The position numbers and the translations under genes are program-made. Under the pieces are notes generated by a model. The model did not search any database. It saw only the letters and a list, made by a program, of their open reading frames with translations, and was not told where the DNA came from. DNA of 33,796 nucleotides. Source: Cellulomonas bogoriensis 69B4 = DSM 16987 (GTDB lineage: Bacteria > Actinomycetota > Actinomycetes > Actinomycetales > Cellulomonadaceae). Positions within the stretch are counted from its first letter, which is position 1. The number at the start of each line of letters is the position of its first letter. The DNA lies in the NCBI RefSeq assembly GCF_000767165.1, contig NZ_AXCZ01000012.1:1-33796 (forward strand), written 5' to 3'. Positions 7,437 through 15,427 of this stretch are shown piece after piece.

Positions 7437-8072
7437 TCAGACCAGCCCGTAGAGCCGGTCCCCGGCATCGCCCAGGCCGGGGACGATGTACGCCTTCTCG
7501 TTGAGGCGCTCGTCGACGGCGGCGACCACCACGGTCACGTCGGCGCGGTCACCGACGTGCTCCTCGACCACCCGTACGCCCTCGGGTGCGGCGAGCAGGC
7601 AGATGCACGTCACGTCCCGTGCACCCCGCTCGAACAGGTAGTCGATGCTCGCCACGAGCGTGCCCCCGGTGGCGAGCATGGGGTCCAGGACGAAGCACTG
7701 GCGCCCGGAGAGGTCCTCGGGCAGGCGGTTGGCGTAGGTGATGGCCTGGAGGGTCTCCTCGTCGCGCTGCAACCCCAGGAACCCGACCTCCGCCGTCGGC
7801 AGCAGCCGGGTCATCCCCTCGAGCATGCCCAGGCCCGCGCGCAGGATCGGGACGACCAGGGGCCGGGGGTCGGCGATCGCCGTCCCGATGGTCGTGGCCA
7901 CCGGTGTGGTCACCTCGACGTCCGCGGTGCGCACGTCGCGTGTGGCCTCGTAGGCCAGAAGCGTGACGAGCTCCTCGGCCAGGTGCCGGAAGGTGGGGGA
8001 GGGGGTCCGGGCATCGCGCAGGAGCGTGAGCTTGTGGGCGATCAGGGGGTGGTCGGCGACGTGCAGGCGCAT
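7437..8072 (-). CDS. upp: Uracil phosphoribosyltransferase
   Basis: This cytosolic salvage enzyme makes UMP from uracil and PRPP. At 211 residues it has the usual length. The PRPP-binding loop is seen in [11 protein letters not shown]. The uracil-binding C-terminal segment is [21 protein letters not shown] in the central part is also typical. The ATG at 8072 was preferred over an upstream in-frame Met because homologues begin M-R-L-x-V-x-D-H-P-L. It is preceded either by a GGTGAGG ribosome site or, read differently, by TACGGT exactly six bases upstream (leaderless type). It is divergent from tadA, and the uracil permease gene at 30665 may supply its substrate. Confidence 0.96.
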   Translation of the reverse strand: MRLHVADHPLIAHKLTLLRDARTPSPTFRHLAEELVTLLAYEATRDVRTADVEVTTPVATTIGTAIADPRPLVVPILRAGLGMLEGMTRLLPTAEVGFLGLQRDEETLQAITYANRLPEDLSGRQCFVLDPMLATGGTLVASIDYLFERGARDVTCICLLAAPEGVRVVEEHVGDRADVTVVVAAVDERLNEKAYIVPGLGDAGDRLYGLV

Positions 8073-8182
8073 GGCCTCACCGTACCGCCGCACCCTGCAC
8101 CGCATCCCGTGCCGCACCGGCCTTCGGCTACCGTCCGGTGGCAGGGGCGGGCCGGTGCGGGGCGGTGTTCACGGAGGTGTGG

Positions 8183-8647
8183 GTGAGGCAGCGGGACGAG
8201 GACCACATGCGTGGCGCGCTCGACGAGGCGCGCCTGGCGCTGGTGACCGGGGACGTGCCCGTCGGCGCGCTCGTCGTGGACCCGGACGGCCGGGTCGTGG
8301 GCCGGGGCCACAACGCCCGTGAGGCCACCGGTGACCCGACCGCCCACGCCGAGGTGCTGGCCCTGCGCACCGCGGCGCAGCACCTGGGCCGGTGGCGGTT
8401 GGACGACTGCACCCTGGTCGTGACCCTCGAGCCGTGCGCCATGTGCGCAGGCGCGCTCGTCCTGGCCCGTGTCCCGCGCCTGGTGCTGGGGGCGTGGGAC
8501 CCGAAGGCCGGGGCGACGGGGTCGGTGCACGACCTGGCGCGCGATCGCCGCCTGAACCACCAGGTCGAGGTCTACGGTGGGGTGCTGGCGGACGAGTGCG
8601 CCGCACTGCTGCGCGACTTCTTCGCCGCCCACCGCCAGGACGGCTGA
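8183..8647 (+). CDS. tadA: tRNA-specific adenosine deaminase (A34 to inosine)
   Basis: The 154-residue zinc deaminase converts the wobble adenosine of tRNA-Arg(ACG) to inosine. The zinc-site motifs are H55-A-E57, with Glu as proton shuttle, and P-C85-A-M-C88. The start is GTG 8183, five bases after GGAGG (8173-8177). It gives R-Q-R-D-E-D-H-M-R-x-A-L, which aligns with the family N-terminus. An ATG at 8207 would cut into the first helix. The gene is divergent from upp across about 110 bases and is followed after 14 bases by a lipoprotein gene, probably co-transcribed. Confidence 0.93.
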   Translation: MRQRDEDHMRGALDEARLALVTGDVPVGALVVDPDGRVVGRGHNAREATGDPTAHAEVLALRTAAQHLGRWRLDDCTLVVTLEPCAMCAGALVLARVPRLVLGAWDPKAGATGSVHDLARDRRLNHQVEVYGGVLADECAALLRDFFAAHRQDG

Positions 8648-8661
8648 CCGAGGGGGTCGCC

Positions 8662-9201
8662 ATGCGAGGACGAGTCGTCGTCTGCGCTGTCACGCTGTTG
8701 CTCGTGGCCGGGTGCACGGGCCCGGGCGGGTCTTCTCAGGTGCTCGCGAAGGTGGACGACTGGCATCCCGACACCCCTCAGGAGGCCTTCGCCCGGCTGG
8801 AGGTCGCCTACGACGAGCAGGCCGCGCGGCAGATGTGGGACGGGAACGTCGACCCCGCCCTGCCCGTACGGGAGGGCAACCCCCTCGAGCCGGGCGTCTA
8901 CGGAGACCTCGGGGACGTGGACCTCCAGACGCAGGTCCTCGCCCTGTACTCCGCGGGGCAGTCGGGGAGCTGCCCCCAGTGGCCCGTCTCGGTGACGACC
9001 TCCGACGGTGTGGTTCAGGTCGAGGTCACCGAGGACCTCCAGGGTGGGGACGGCTGCACCGACGACTACAACCCGTACCGGGCGCTCGTCGTCGTCGACC
9101 GGGACGAGGTGCCCCCGGTCGACGAGATCGACGACGCGCAGGGCAACCTCGCCGGCGGGTCCGGGCTCTCCGTCGAGCTCGGGGTCTACCGGGCCGACTG
9201 A
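8662..9201 (+). CDS. Predicted lipoprotein of unknown function
   Basis: The 179-residue product has a short signal with lipobox L-V-A-G-C (Cys about residue 17), so it should be lipid-anchored on the outer face of the membrane. The mature part is acidic and has two further Cys, in S-C-P-Q-W-P-V and D-G-C-T-D-D-Y-N, that could form a disulfide. No known domain is recognised. ATG 8662 follows GAGGGGG. It lies 14 bases after tadA on the same strand, and its 3' end is 3 bases from the convergent VOC gene. Confidence 0.85.
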   Translation: MRGRVVVCAVTLLLVAGCTGPGGSSQVLAKVDDWHPDTPQEAFARLEVAYDEQAARQMWDGNVDPALPVREGNPLEPGVYGDLGDVDLQTQVLALYSAGQSGSCPQWPVSVTTSDGVVQVEVTEDLQGGDGCTDDYNPYRALVVVDRDEVPPVDEIDDAQGNLAGGSGLSVELGVYRAD

Positions 9202-9204
9202 CCG

Positions 9205-9597
9205 TCAGCCGGGTGCGTCCATGTAGAAGACCTCCCACAGGTGCCCGTCGGGGTCGGCGACCGTGAACCCGTACATGGCTCCCTCCTCGACGGGACCCTG
9301 CAGGGTGCCGCCGTGGGAGACGGCGCGCTCGACGAACTGGTCGACCTCGTCGCGGTCCCGTGCGGCCAACGCGTTGATCACCTGGGTGCTGGTGCGGGCG
9401 TCGGCGATCTCACGGGTGGTGAAGTCCGCGAAGCGGTCCCGGTGCAGCAGCATCACGAAGATCGTCTCTGAGATGACGATGCACGCGACCTTCTCGTCGC
9501 AGAAGTCCTCGTTCACCGTGAACCCGAGCCCGGTGTAGAAGCGGCGCGAGGCCTCGAGGTCGGTGACCGGCAGGTTGACGAAGATCATGCGGTTCAT
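9205..9597 (-). CDS. VOC superfamily protein (glyoxalase/bleomycin-resistance fold)
   Basis: The 130-residue product has the paired beta-alpha-beta-beta-beta modules of the vicinal oxygen chelate fold. The N-terminus reads F-V-N-L-P-V-T-D-L-E-A-S-R-R-F-Y, and the C-terminus G-F-T-V-A-D-P-D-G-H-L-W-E-V-F. It belongs to the broad glyoxalase-like group whose members are often annotated as lactoylglutathione lyase relatives. The true substrate cannot be read from sequence. ATG 9597 follows GGGAGGAG. It lies 65 bases downstream of the sirtuin gene on the same strand and may share its transcript. Confidence 0.9.
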   Translation of the reverse strand: MNRMIFVNLPVTDLEASRRFYTGLGFTVNEDFCDEKVACIVISETIFVMLLHRDRFADFTTREIADARTSTQVINALAARDRDEVDQFVERAVSHGGTLQGPVEEGAMYGFTVADPDGHLWEVFYMDAPG

Positions 9598-9662
9598 GGT
9601 TCTCCTCCCAGGTGCCCCCCGTGCGGGGACTCACCGGTACCGACCGCCCAACGCCCCGGAAC

Positions 9663-10385
9663 TCATCGGTGCGTGTCGCCCAGGGCCTCGGCCAGGGCGG
9701 TCAGGGTGGGCGAGGTGCCCGCGTCCAGCAGCGCATCGGCGCCGTCGACCAGGGCCATCGCCCGGGCCACCCTGGCTGGCGGGACGTTCTCACCGAAGTA
9801 CACGATGTCGGGCTTGAGAAGGCCCCCGCACGCCTCGCAGTCCGCGACCGTGAACCCCTCGGTCGAGGCGATGACGGCGTCGGCGTCCGGTGCGATCTCC
9901 ACGTCGGCGACGACGGCCTCCACGAACCCCGGGTTGAGGGCTTCCAGCCGCACCGCCAGCTCGTCCCGGCTGATGACCATCCCGCACCCCAGGCACAGCA
10001 CCCTGGCGTAGGTGCCGTGCAGGTCGATCACGGCCCGGCTGCCCGCGGCCTGGTGCAACCGGTCCACGTTCTGGGTGAGGACGCCCACCACCGCACCGGC
10101 GGCCTCCATGCGAGCCAGGGCCAGGTGCCCGTCGTTGGGACGGGTGCGGTGCACGTGCCGCCACCCCACGTGGTTCCGTGCCCAGTAGGTGCGCCGGTAG
10201 GCGGCATCACCCACGAACTGCTGGAACGTCATGGGGGACCGCGGGGGCGATCCAGGACCCCGGTAGTCCGGGATCCCCGAGTCGGTCGAGATCCCCGCCC
10301 CCGTCAGCACAGCGACCCGCTGCCCACGGAGAATCGCCACCGCGGCGTCGACGTCCCGTGGTGGCGCGAGCAGGTCTTCGCGCAC
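9663..10385 (-). CDS. Sir2-family NAD-dependent protein deacylase, short C-terminus
   Basis: Sirtuins remove acyl groups from lysines using NAD. Seen here are the NAD motif G-A-G-I-S-T-D-S-G-I-P-D (residues 29-40), T-Q-N-V-D (104-108), catalytic H123 in D-L-H-G-T, and zinc Cys C131, C134, C183 and C186. The protein then reaches A-G-T-S-P-T-L at 222-228 and stops at residue 240. Homologues continue for several strands after G-T-S-L-x-V, including the V-x-N segment that closes the NAD pocket. That part is missing in all frames downstream. GTG 10385 has TAGCGT exactly six bases upstream, which suggests a leaderless message. It may be a decayed or altered sirtuin. Confidence 0.85.
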   Translation of the reverse strand: MREDLLAPPRDVDAAVAILRGQRVAVLTGAGISTDSGIPDYRGPGSPPRSPMTFQQFVGDAAYRRTYWARNHVGWRHVHRTRPNDGHLALARMEAAGAVVGVLTQNVDRLHQAAGSRAVIDLHGTYARVLCLGCGMVISRDELAVRLEALNPGFVEAVVADVEIAPDADAVIASTEGFTVADCEACGGLLKPDIVYFGENVPPARVARAMALVDGADALLDAGTSPTLTALAEALGDTHR

Positions 10386-10488
10386 CCCACCACGCTACGT
10401 CACCGACCAGACGAGCGCGTGGTGCCTGACCTGCGACGACGCCACGATTCGGCTACCAGCGGGCCTAGCGGGTACCCTTGGTCGCCGA

Positions 10489-10578
10489 GGTAGCGTGTCC
10501 GAGCGGCCTAAGGAGCACGCCTCGAAAGCGTGTGTGGGTGAAAGTCCACCGTGGGTTCAAATCCCACCGCTACCGCCA
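10489..10578 (+). tRNA. tRNA-Ser (anticodon CGA), CCA encoded
   Basis: The acceptor stem is GGTAGCG/CGCTACC with discriminator G and an encoded CCA. The anticodon stem is CACGC/GCGTG around loop CTCGAAA, with anticodon CGA at 10523-10525. A long variable arm (GTGGGTGAAAGTCCACC region), typical of class II tRNAs, and a GTTCAAAT T-loop are present. A TACCCT hexamer at 10472-10477 could be its -10 element. Confidence 0.97.
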
Positions 10579-10580
10579 AC

Positions 10581-10622
10581 CGAAGGGCCCCACCCGCACA
10601 CTCGTGCGGCTGGGGCCCTTCG
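10581..10622 (+). terminator. Hairpin terminator of tRNA-Ser
   Basis: CGAAGGGCCCCA pairs perfectly with TGGGGCCCTTCG, with a second stem CCGCAC/GTGCGG inside the loop. It starts three bases after the tRNA CCA. Confidence 0.85.
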
Positions 10623-10823
10623 TCGCTCCCGGGTCTGCCGAGGCGACGAAGAGCGGCCGCGGACCAGTCCCGGGACCGCCCTCCGTTCATGCTCGGGCGG
10701 GCGCTCAGGGCGGCGTCGGCACCTGTGCGCCGTGCTGTGGCGTGTCCCGTCGGCAGAGGGGCGAGGCGCTAACGTGGCGAGAACCCGTCCGCGCCTCGCG
10801 GGCACGACCAGGAAGGGCCTCGC

Positions 10824-11087
10824 GTGCCACCACTCCTCTCGTCACGGCGGCTGTTCTGGGTGGGGATCGCGTTCGCGTTCGTCCCACCGTTGCTGAACGT
10901 CCTGCTGAGCGTCCTGCTCAGCGGGGCGCTGACCGGTACCGGGTGGGCCACGATGCGCGTCCTGTCCACCGTGACCGCGTTCGTCGGGACGATCCTGCAG
11001 CCGTTCGCGCTCATCGGCGCGGGGCTGGTCGCCGCCTCGTTCGTCGTCCGGCACGTGGAGGCAGCGCGCACCAGCCCGGAGCCCTGA
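10824..11087 (+). CDS. Small membrane protein, two predicted TM helices
   Basis: The 87-residue hydrophobic protein has one long apolar stretch at about residues 10-36 and a second at about 45-75, so two membrane helices are likely. The C-terminal tail is charged. GTG 10824 follows AGGAAGG with seven bases between. A TAACGT hexamer some 50 bases upstream could be a -10 element. No family is recognised. It precedes the propeller gene pair by 200 bases on the same strand, but that gap makes co-transcription uncertain. Confidence 0.75.
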   Translation: MPPLLSSRRLFWVGIAFAFVPPLLNVLLSVLLSGALTGTGWATMRVLSTVTAFVGTILQPFALIGAGLVAASFVVRHVEAARTSPEP

Positions 11088-11289
11088 CGGGCGGGTCCGG
11101 CGGGCAGGCGAGGGCTGCGACTGCGGTGGAGCGGAAAGTGTGACGTTCGTCTCGGTCATTGTGGTCATGAAAACCGTGAGGGACCGTTGGTCCCACCGGG
11201 GTCATGGCATCGGTGGGAGCGCGATGCTGCCGACCGACGGGTGCCATGTGAGCGACAGGCGCCGTCACCGGTCGTAAGCAGGGGGACAC

Positions 11290-13179
11290 ATGAGGGCTCG
11301 ACGGACGACGACTGCTGCGCTGGGGCTGGTCCTGGTCACGGCAGGAGGTGCAGGACCAGCGGCGGCCGAGCAGCTGCCACCGTTGCAGGGGTCACCGGCG
11401 ATCGAGGTCCCCGGTGAGCTGGCGTACTACTCCGCCGATGGATTCCGGGGCGTCTGCCCGGTACCCCCGGGTGCACCGGCCTACTCGACGCCGTTCAACG
11501 GCATGTTCGGGTACGACTGGGCCTTCTCCCCGGACGGTGCCGAGCTGGCGATGGACGTCCGGGGCGGCACGGACGGGCCCACCTCTCGCCTGGTGGTGGT
11601 GGACCTCGAGGACTGCACCTGGAGGGACCTCGGCCCGACCGAGCGGGAGCTTCCTTCCACCGACCCGCGTCGCGAGCCGGAGGTGGAGGAGCTGCTCCAC
11701 GGGATCGCGTGGTCGCCCGACGGCACCGAGCTGGCCCTGGGGTGGGAGGGCGACGTCGTCGTGGTGTCGGCCACCACCGGCGAGCACCTGCGCAAGATCA
11801 CCGACACCCCTGACGTCGAGGAGTACAGCCCGACGTGGCACCCGGACGGAGACGTGATCGCCTACAGCGCCGGTGTGTACAGGGGGCGTGGCCCCTCGGA
11901 CTTCTGGCAGCACGTGCAGGTGTCACCGGCGGACGGCAGCGGTGGCGCCCGCACCCTCGTGCGTGATGCCACCGACCCCCGGTACTCACCGGACGGTGCA
12001 CGGATCGCGTACGTGCGGGTGCCTCCGCGCAACGTCTACGGCACGTACCAGCCTGCGGTCTACGGGCACTCCCGGGCCACCGACGGTGGGGACGAGACCC
12101 TCCTGCCCGAGGGGCTGATGGCCGGTTCCCCGATCACCTGGTCCCCGGACGGGCGGTACCTGACCTTCGACGCTCAGGTGCACACGGGTGGTGGGGTCAC
12201 CGAGGACGTCAACCGGTGCCACGTCGTCGACCTGGCCGGGGCAGCGGTCTGGTCCTCACGTCCTGAGCTCGAGGACTGCTACCTGCCAGCGTTCCGCCCG
12301 GGGTCGACGCCGGTGGCGTTGCCGGCGTCCGGTCCGCTCCCCGTCGTCGCACCGCTCCCGCCGCCGCGCGCGGGACTCAACCGGGACAGCACAGCGGTGT
12401 ACGTGTACCGCAAGCTCGACCCGGGTGCGCCGGCGTCGTGGGAGAACAGCGGTGTGCAGCAGCTGGTGTGGATCTCTCAGCTGGACTACGGGCTGGACCC
12501 GCGCTACTGGTTCGTTCCCGAGGGGATGTGCGGGTCCGGCTGGGGTGCCCACGTGGGTCGGGTGCGTGGCGACGACCGCACCCTGGCGATGTTCGTGGAC
12601 CCGACGGTCGACGCTCCGTTCCCCGGCGAGGTGGTGGTGCGGCAGGAGGAGCACCTCGAGCTCGACCCCATGGTCGACCTGCCGCCCTGCCCCATGGTCG
12701 ACCCCGTGCCCGGTCCAGGGCCGGTGACCGCGGTGTACGTGTACCCGAAGGTGGACCCCACCGCTGCCGCGTCGTGGGTCAACTCCGGCCCTCAGCGTCT
12801 GGTCGACCTGCGTGAGGGTCACGGGTGGTTCCGTGACCTGGACCCTGCGCTCCTGCCCGACGACGTGTGCGGGCCGGGCTGGGGGGTGCAGCTGGACTGG
12901 GTGGTCGGTCTGGAACGTGAGGACGTGCCCACCGAGGTCGACCGCTCGACCGGCACGGGCCTCATGGGATGGGGCACGACGGTCGTCCAGGCCCGTCACC
13001 ACAGCTTGGCGTACGTCACCGACGTCCCGGAGTGCGACGACGAGGCACCGGACGGGGACGTCGCGCCCGGTGCGGGTCACGACCGGGAGCCGGTCGGTAC
13101 GAGGGTGCCCGACCGGCGTCCGGGACGGGGGGTCTGCGAGACGGCGGCGTGCCTGCCGGCAGCGCCGACGACGAACTAG
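11290..13179 (+). CDS. Secreted beta-propeller protein with two C-terminal Cys/Trp modules
   Basis: The 629-residue product starts with a Sec signal (cleavage near A-A-A-E, residue 27). A propeller follows with F-S-P-D-G-A-E-L-A, W-S-P-D-G-T-E-L-A, W-H-P-D-G-D-V-I-A, Y-S-P-D-G-A-R-I-A and W-S-P-D-G-R-Y-L-T repeats. Two modules come next. Module a (bases 12391-12690) has Y-V-Y-R-K-L-D-P, W-E-N-S-G-V-Q and C-G-S-G-W-G-A. Module b (12723-13035) has Y-V-Y-P-K-V-D-P, W-V-N-S-G-P-Q, R-D-L-D-P and C-G-P-G-W-G-V-Q. A Pro-rich hinge joins propeller and modules, and an unrelated ~45-residue tail follows. ATG 11290 has AGGGGG. The next gene is a close paralogue 50 bases downstream. Extracellular; ligand unknown. 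Confidence 0.88.
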   Translation: MRARRTTTAALGLVLVTAGGAGPAAAEQLPPLQGSPAIEVPGELAYYSADGFRGVCPVPPGAPAYSTPFNGMFGYDWAFSPDGAELAMDVRGGTDGPTSRLVVVDLEDCTWRDLGPTERELPSTDPRREPEVEELLHGIAWSPDGTELALGWEGDVVVVSATTGEHLRKITDTPDVEEYSPTWHPDGDVIAYSAGVYRGRGPSDFWQHVQVSPADGSGGARTLVRDATDPRYSPDGARIAYVRVPPRNVYGTYQPAVYGHSRATDGGDETLLPEGLMAGSPITWSPDGRYLTFDAQVHTGGGVTEDVNRCHVVDLAGAAVWSSRPELEDCYLPAFRPGSTPVALPASGPLPVVAPLPPPRAGLNRDSTAVYVYRKLDPGAPASWENSGVQQLVWISQLDYGLDPRYWFVPEGMCGSGWGAHVGRVRGDDRTLAMFVDPTVDAPFPGEVVVRQEEHLELDPMVDLPPCPMVDPVPGPGPVTAVYVYPKVDPTAAASWVNSGPQRLVDLREGHGWFRDLDPALLPDDVCGPGWGVQLDWVVGLEREDVPTEVDRSTGTGLMGWGTTVVQARHHSLAYVTDVPECDDEAPDGDVAPGAGHDREPVGTRVPDRRPGRGVCETAACLPAAPTTN

Positions 13180-13229
13180 GTCACAGCACCGGCACCCGTG
13201 CGTGCCGGTCCGATGCAGGGGGAGCGGTC

Positions 13230-14993
13230 ATGCGGGGGCGACGGGCGACGACGGTGGCGCTGGGCATCGTGCTGGTGGCGGTGGGGGGTGCGGGCCCTGC
13301 GGCGGCGGACGAGGCGCCACCCCCTGAGTTCGCGTCCCCGATCACGATCCCCGGGGACCTGGCTTACTACTCCCCGGAGGGGTTCGCGGGCATCTGCCCG
13401 GTGCCACCGGGAACGCCGTCGTACTCGACACCGTTCAACGGGGCGTTCGGTTACGACTGGGCGTTCTCCGCAGACGGTGCCGAGCTGGCGATGGACGTCC
13501 GCGGCGGGACGGAGGGGACCACCCGGCACCTGGTCGTGGTGGACCTCGAGGACTGCACGTGGCGGGACCTGGGCCCCACACAACGGGTCGTCCCACCCAC
13601 CGAACCCGGCCTGGGTCCGGACTGGGTGGACCTGCTCCACGGGATCGCGTGGTCGCCCGACGGCACGGAGCTGGCCCTGGGGTGGGAGGGTGACATCGTC
13701 GTGGTCTCGGCAGCGACCGGTGAGCACCTGCGCACCATCACCGACAACCCGGACGTCGAGGCGTACAAGCCGACGTGGCACCCCGACGGTGACGTGATCG
13801 CACACACAGCCGCGGTCTCCACCGGCCGGGCCCCGTCGGACACCTGGCGGCACATCCAGGTCTCGCCGGCGGACGGCAGCGGCGGCGCGCAGACGCTCGT
13901 GCGCGATGCTGCCGACGCCCAGTACTCACCCGACGGTGAGCGGATCGCGTTCCGGCGGGTGCCCCCACGGAACGTTCACGGCACCCACCAGCCGGCGGTG
14001 TACGGGCACGCGCGTGCCGCGGACGGCGGGGACGAGGTGCTCCTGCCGGAGGGCCTGATGGCGAGCCGCCAGATCTCCTGGTCGCCGGACGGCGCGTACC
14101 TGGCCTTCGACGCACGGGTCCACACCGGGGGAGGCGTCTCGGAGAGCCGCACCCGGTGCCATCTGGCCGACCTGGCCGGGAGCATCGTGTGGTCCTCGGA
14201 CCCGGATCTCCGTGCGTGCTACCTGCCGGCGTTCCGCCCGCGGTCGACGCCCGTGGCGTTGCCGGAGTCCGGCCCGGTCCCTGACGTCGCACCGCTCCCG
14301 CCGCCACGTCCCATCAACCGGAACAGCACGGCCGTGTACCTGTATCGCAAGCTTGACCCGGAGGCCGCGGCGTCGTGGGAGAACAGCGGGGTGCAGCAGC
14401 TGGTGTGGGTCTCGGCCACGGAGTTGACGGTCGATGACCCCGTCAGGTGGTTCCTTCCCGAGGGGTTGTGCGGCTCGGGCTGGGGTGCCCATGTGGGTCG
14501 GTTGCGTGGTGACGACCGCACCCTGGCGGTGTTCGTGGACCCGACGGTCGACGACCCGTTCCCCGGTGAGGTGACGGTGCGTGAGGAGGAGCACCGCGAG
14601 TTCGACACCATGTACGACATCCCGCCGTGCGACGACGAGGAGCCGGCTCCGGGCGTCGAGCCGGAGCCGATCACTGCGGTGTTCGTGTACGAGCGCCTCG
14701 ATCCGGACCGGGCGCCCTCGTGGGGGAACTCGGGGATGCAGCGCCTGGTGGAGATCCGTGACGGTCACAGCTGGTTCCGGGACCTGGACCCTGGTGCGCT
14801 TCCCGACGACGTGTGCGGTCCCGGGTGGGCCGCGCAGGTCGACTGGCTCGTCGGCACCGAACGCGACCAGGTCCCTGAGGTGATCGACAAGAAGAGCGGC
14901 ATCGGCGTCCTGGGGTGGGGCACCCGGGTGCTCCAGGCGCGCCATCACAGCCTCGGGTACCTGACAGACGTCCCGCCGTGTCCTGACGTCTAG
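13230..14993 (+). CDS. Secreted beta-propeller protein with two C-terminal Cys/Trp modules (paralogue)
   Basis: The 587-residue product repeats the plan of its upstream neighbour: signal peptide ending A-A-A-D, propeller with W-S-P-D-G repeats, Pro-rich hinge, then module a (bases 14325-14629) and module b (14670-14990). Module b ends in T-D-V-P-P-C, close to the protein's end, with no extra tail. Long stretches are nearly identical to the gene at 11290, so this is a tandem duplication. ATG 13230 follows AGGGGGAG, which is better than any upstream in-frame start. A strong terminator follows the stop. It is probably co-transcribed with the preceding gene. No sorting signal or transmembrane anchor is present. 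Confidence 0.88.
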   Translation: MRGRRATTVALGIVLVAVGGAGPAAADEAPPPEFASPITIPGDLAYYSPEGFAGICPVPPGTPSYSTPFNGAFGYDWAFSADGAELAMDVRGGTEGTTRHLVVVDLEDCTWRDLGPTQRVVPPTEPGLGPDWVDLLHGIAWSPDGTELALGWEGDIVVVSAATGEHLRTITDNPDVEAYKPTWHPDGDVIAHTAAVSTGRAPSDTWRHIQVSPADGSGGAQTLVRDAADAQYSPDGERIAFRRVPPRNVHGTHQPAVYGHARAADGGDEVLLPEGLMASRQISWSPDGAYLAFDARVHTGGGVSESRTRCHLADLAGSIVWSSDPDLRACYLPAFRPRSTPVALPESGPVPDVAPLPPPRPINRNSTAVYLYRKLDPEAAASWENSGVQQLVWVSATELTVDDPVRWFLPEGLCGSGWGAHVGRLRGDDRTLAVFVDPTVDDPFPGEVTVREEEHREFDTMYDIPPCDDEEPAPGVEPEPITAVFVYERLDPDRAPSWGNSGMQRLVEIRDGHSWFRDLDPGALPDDVCGPGWAAQVDWLVGTERDQVPEVIDKKSGIGVLGWGTRVLQARHHSLGYLTDVPPCPDV

Positions 14994-15016
14994 GCCCAGC
15001 GCTGAAGGCGCGCGTC

Positions 15017-15060
15017 CACCCGTGCCGGGTTCCGGGGCCCGGCACGGGTGAGGGCGTTTT
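15017..15060 (+). terminator. Intrinsic terminator after the propeller gene pair
   Basis: CACCCGTGCCGGG pairs perfectly with CCCGGCACGGGTG across an 8-base loop and is followed by GCGTTTT. It lies 24 bases after the stop at 14993. Confidence 0.85.
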
Positions 15061-15427
15061 CAGGTGGTGACCTCCTGCCCGTCCTGCACGGTGGCCGCAC
15101 CTCACCGCTGAGTCCCTTGTGGACGGCGATGCCGGGCTCGTCGTCGTCGGTGGGGAGCGGGTCCGGGCGGCGGTGCCATCCTCCTCGAGGTGGCCACGCC
15201 GTCCTGGACCGCCACATTCACGCCGGACCGGAACGTGCGAACCCCATGACGCCGCAGGGGCACACCGAGTTCGAGGACTGACCCTCCCGCGCGGCCAAAG
15301 TCAGGCCACGCGCCCGGGGGAAATGGCTCGCGGCGGGGGCGTCGGCGTGGGCAGGATGCTGCCGTTCCCGGTGCAGCGGCCCTGATGGGCTGTTCGGTGC
15401 TGCCCACGTCTGTCGATCGAGGCTGAG
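15061..15427. other. Intergenic stretch with no recognised gene
   Basis: All frames give short, Arg/Pro/Gly-rich translations without start signals or familiar motifs. The only support for coding is high GC, which is general here. The rtcB promoter should lie in its last 100 bases, but I cannot define it. Confidence 0.5.

Noticed and set aside
10581-10622. Possible attachment site at the tRNA-Ser 3' end
   Set aside because: The structure is a simple terminator hairpin. No integrase gene or repeated tRNA 3' end is seen in the window.
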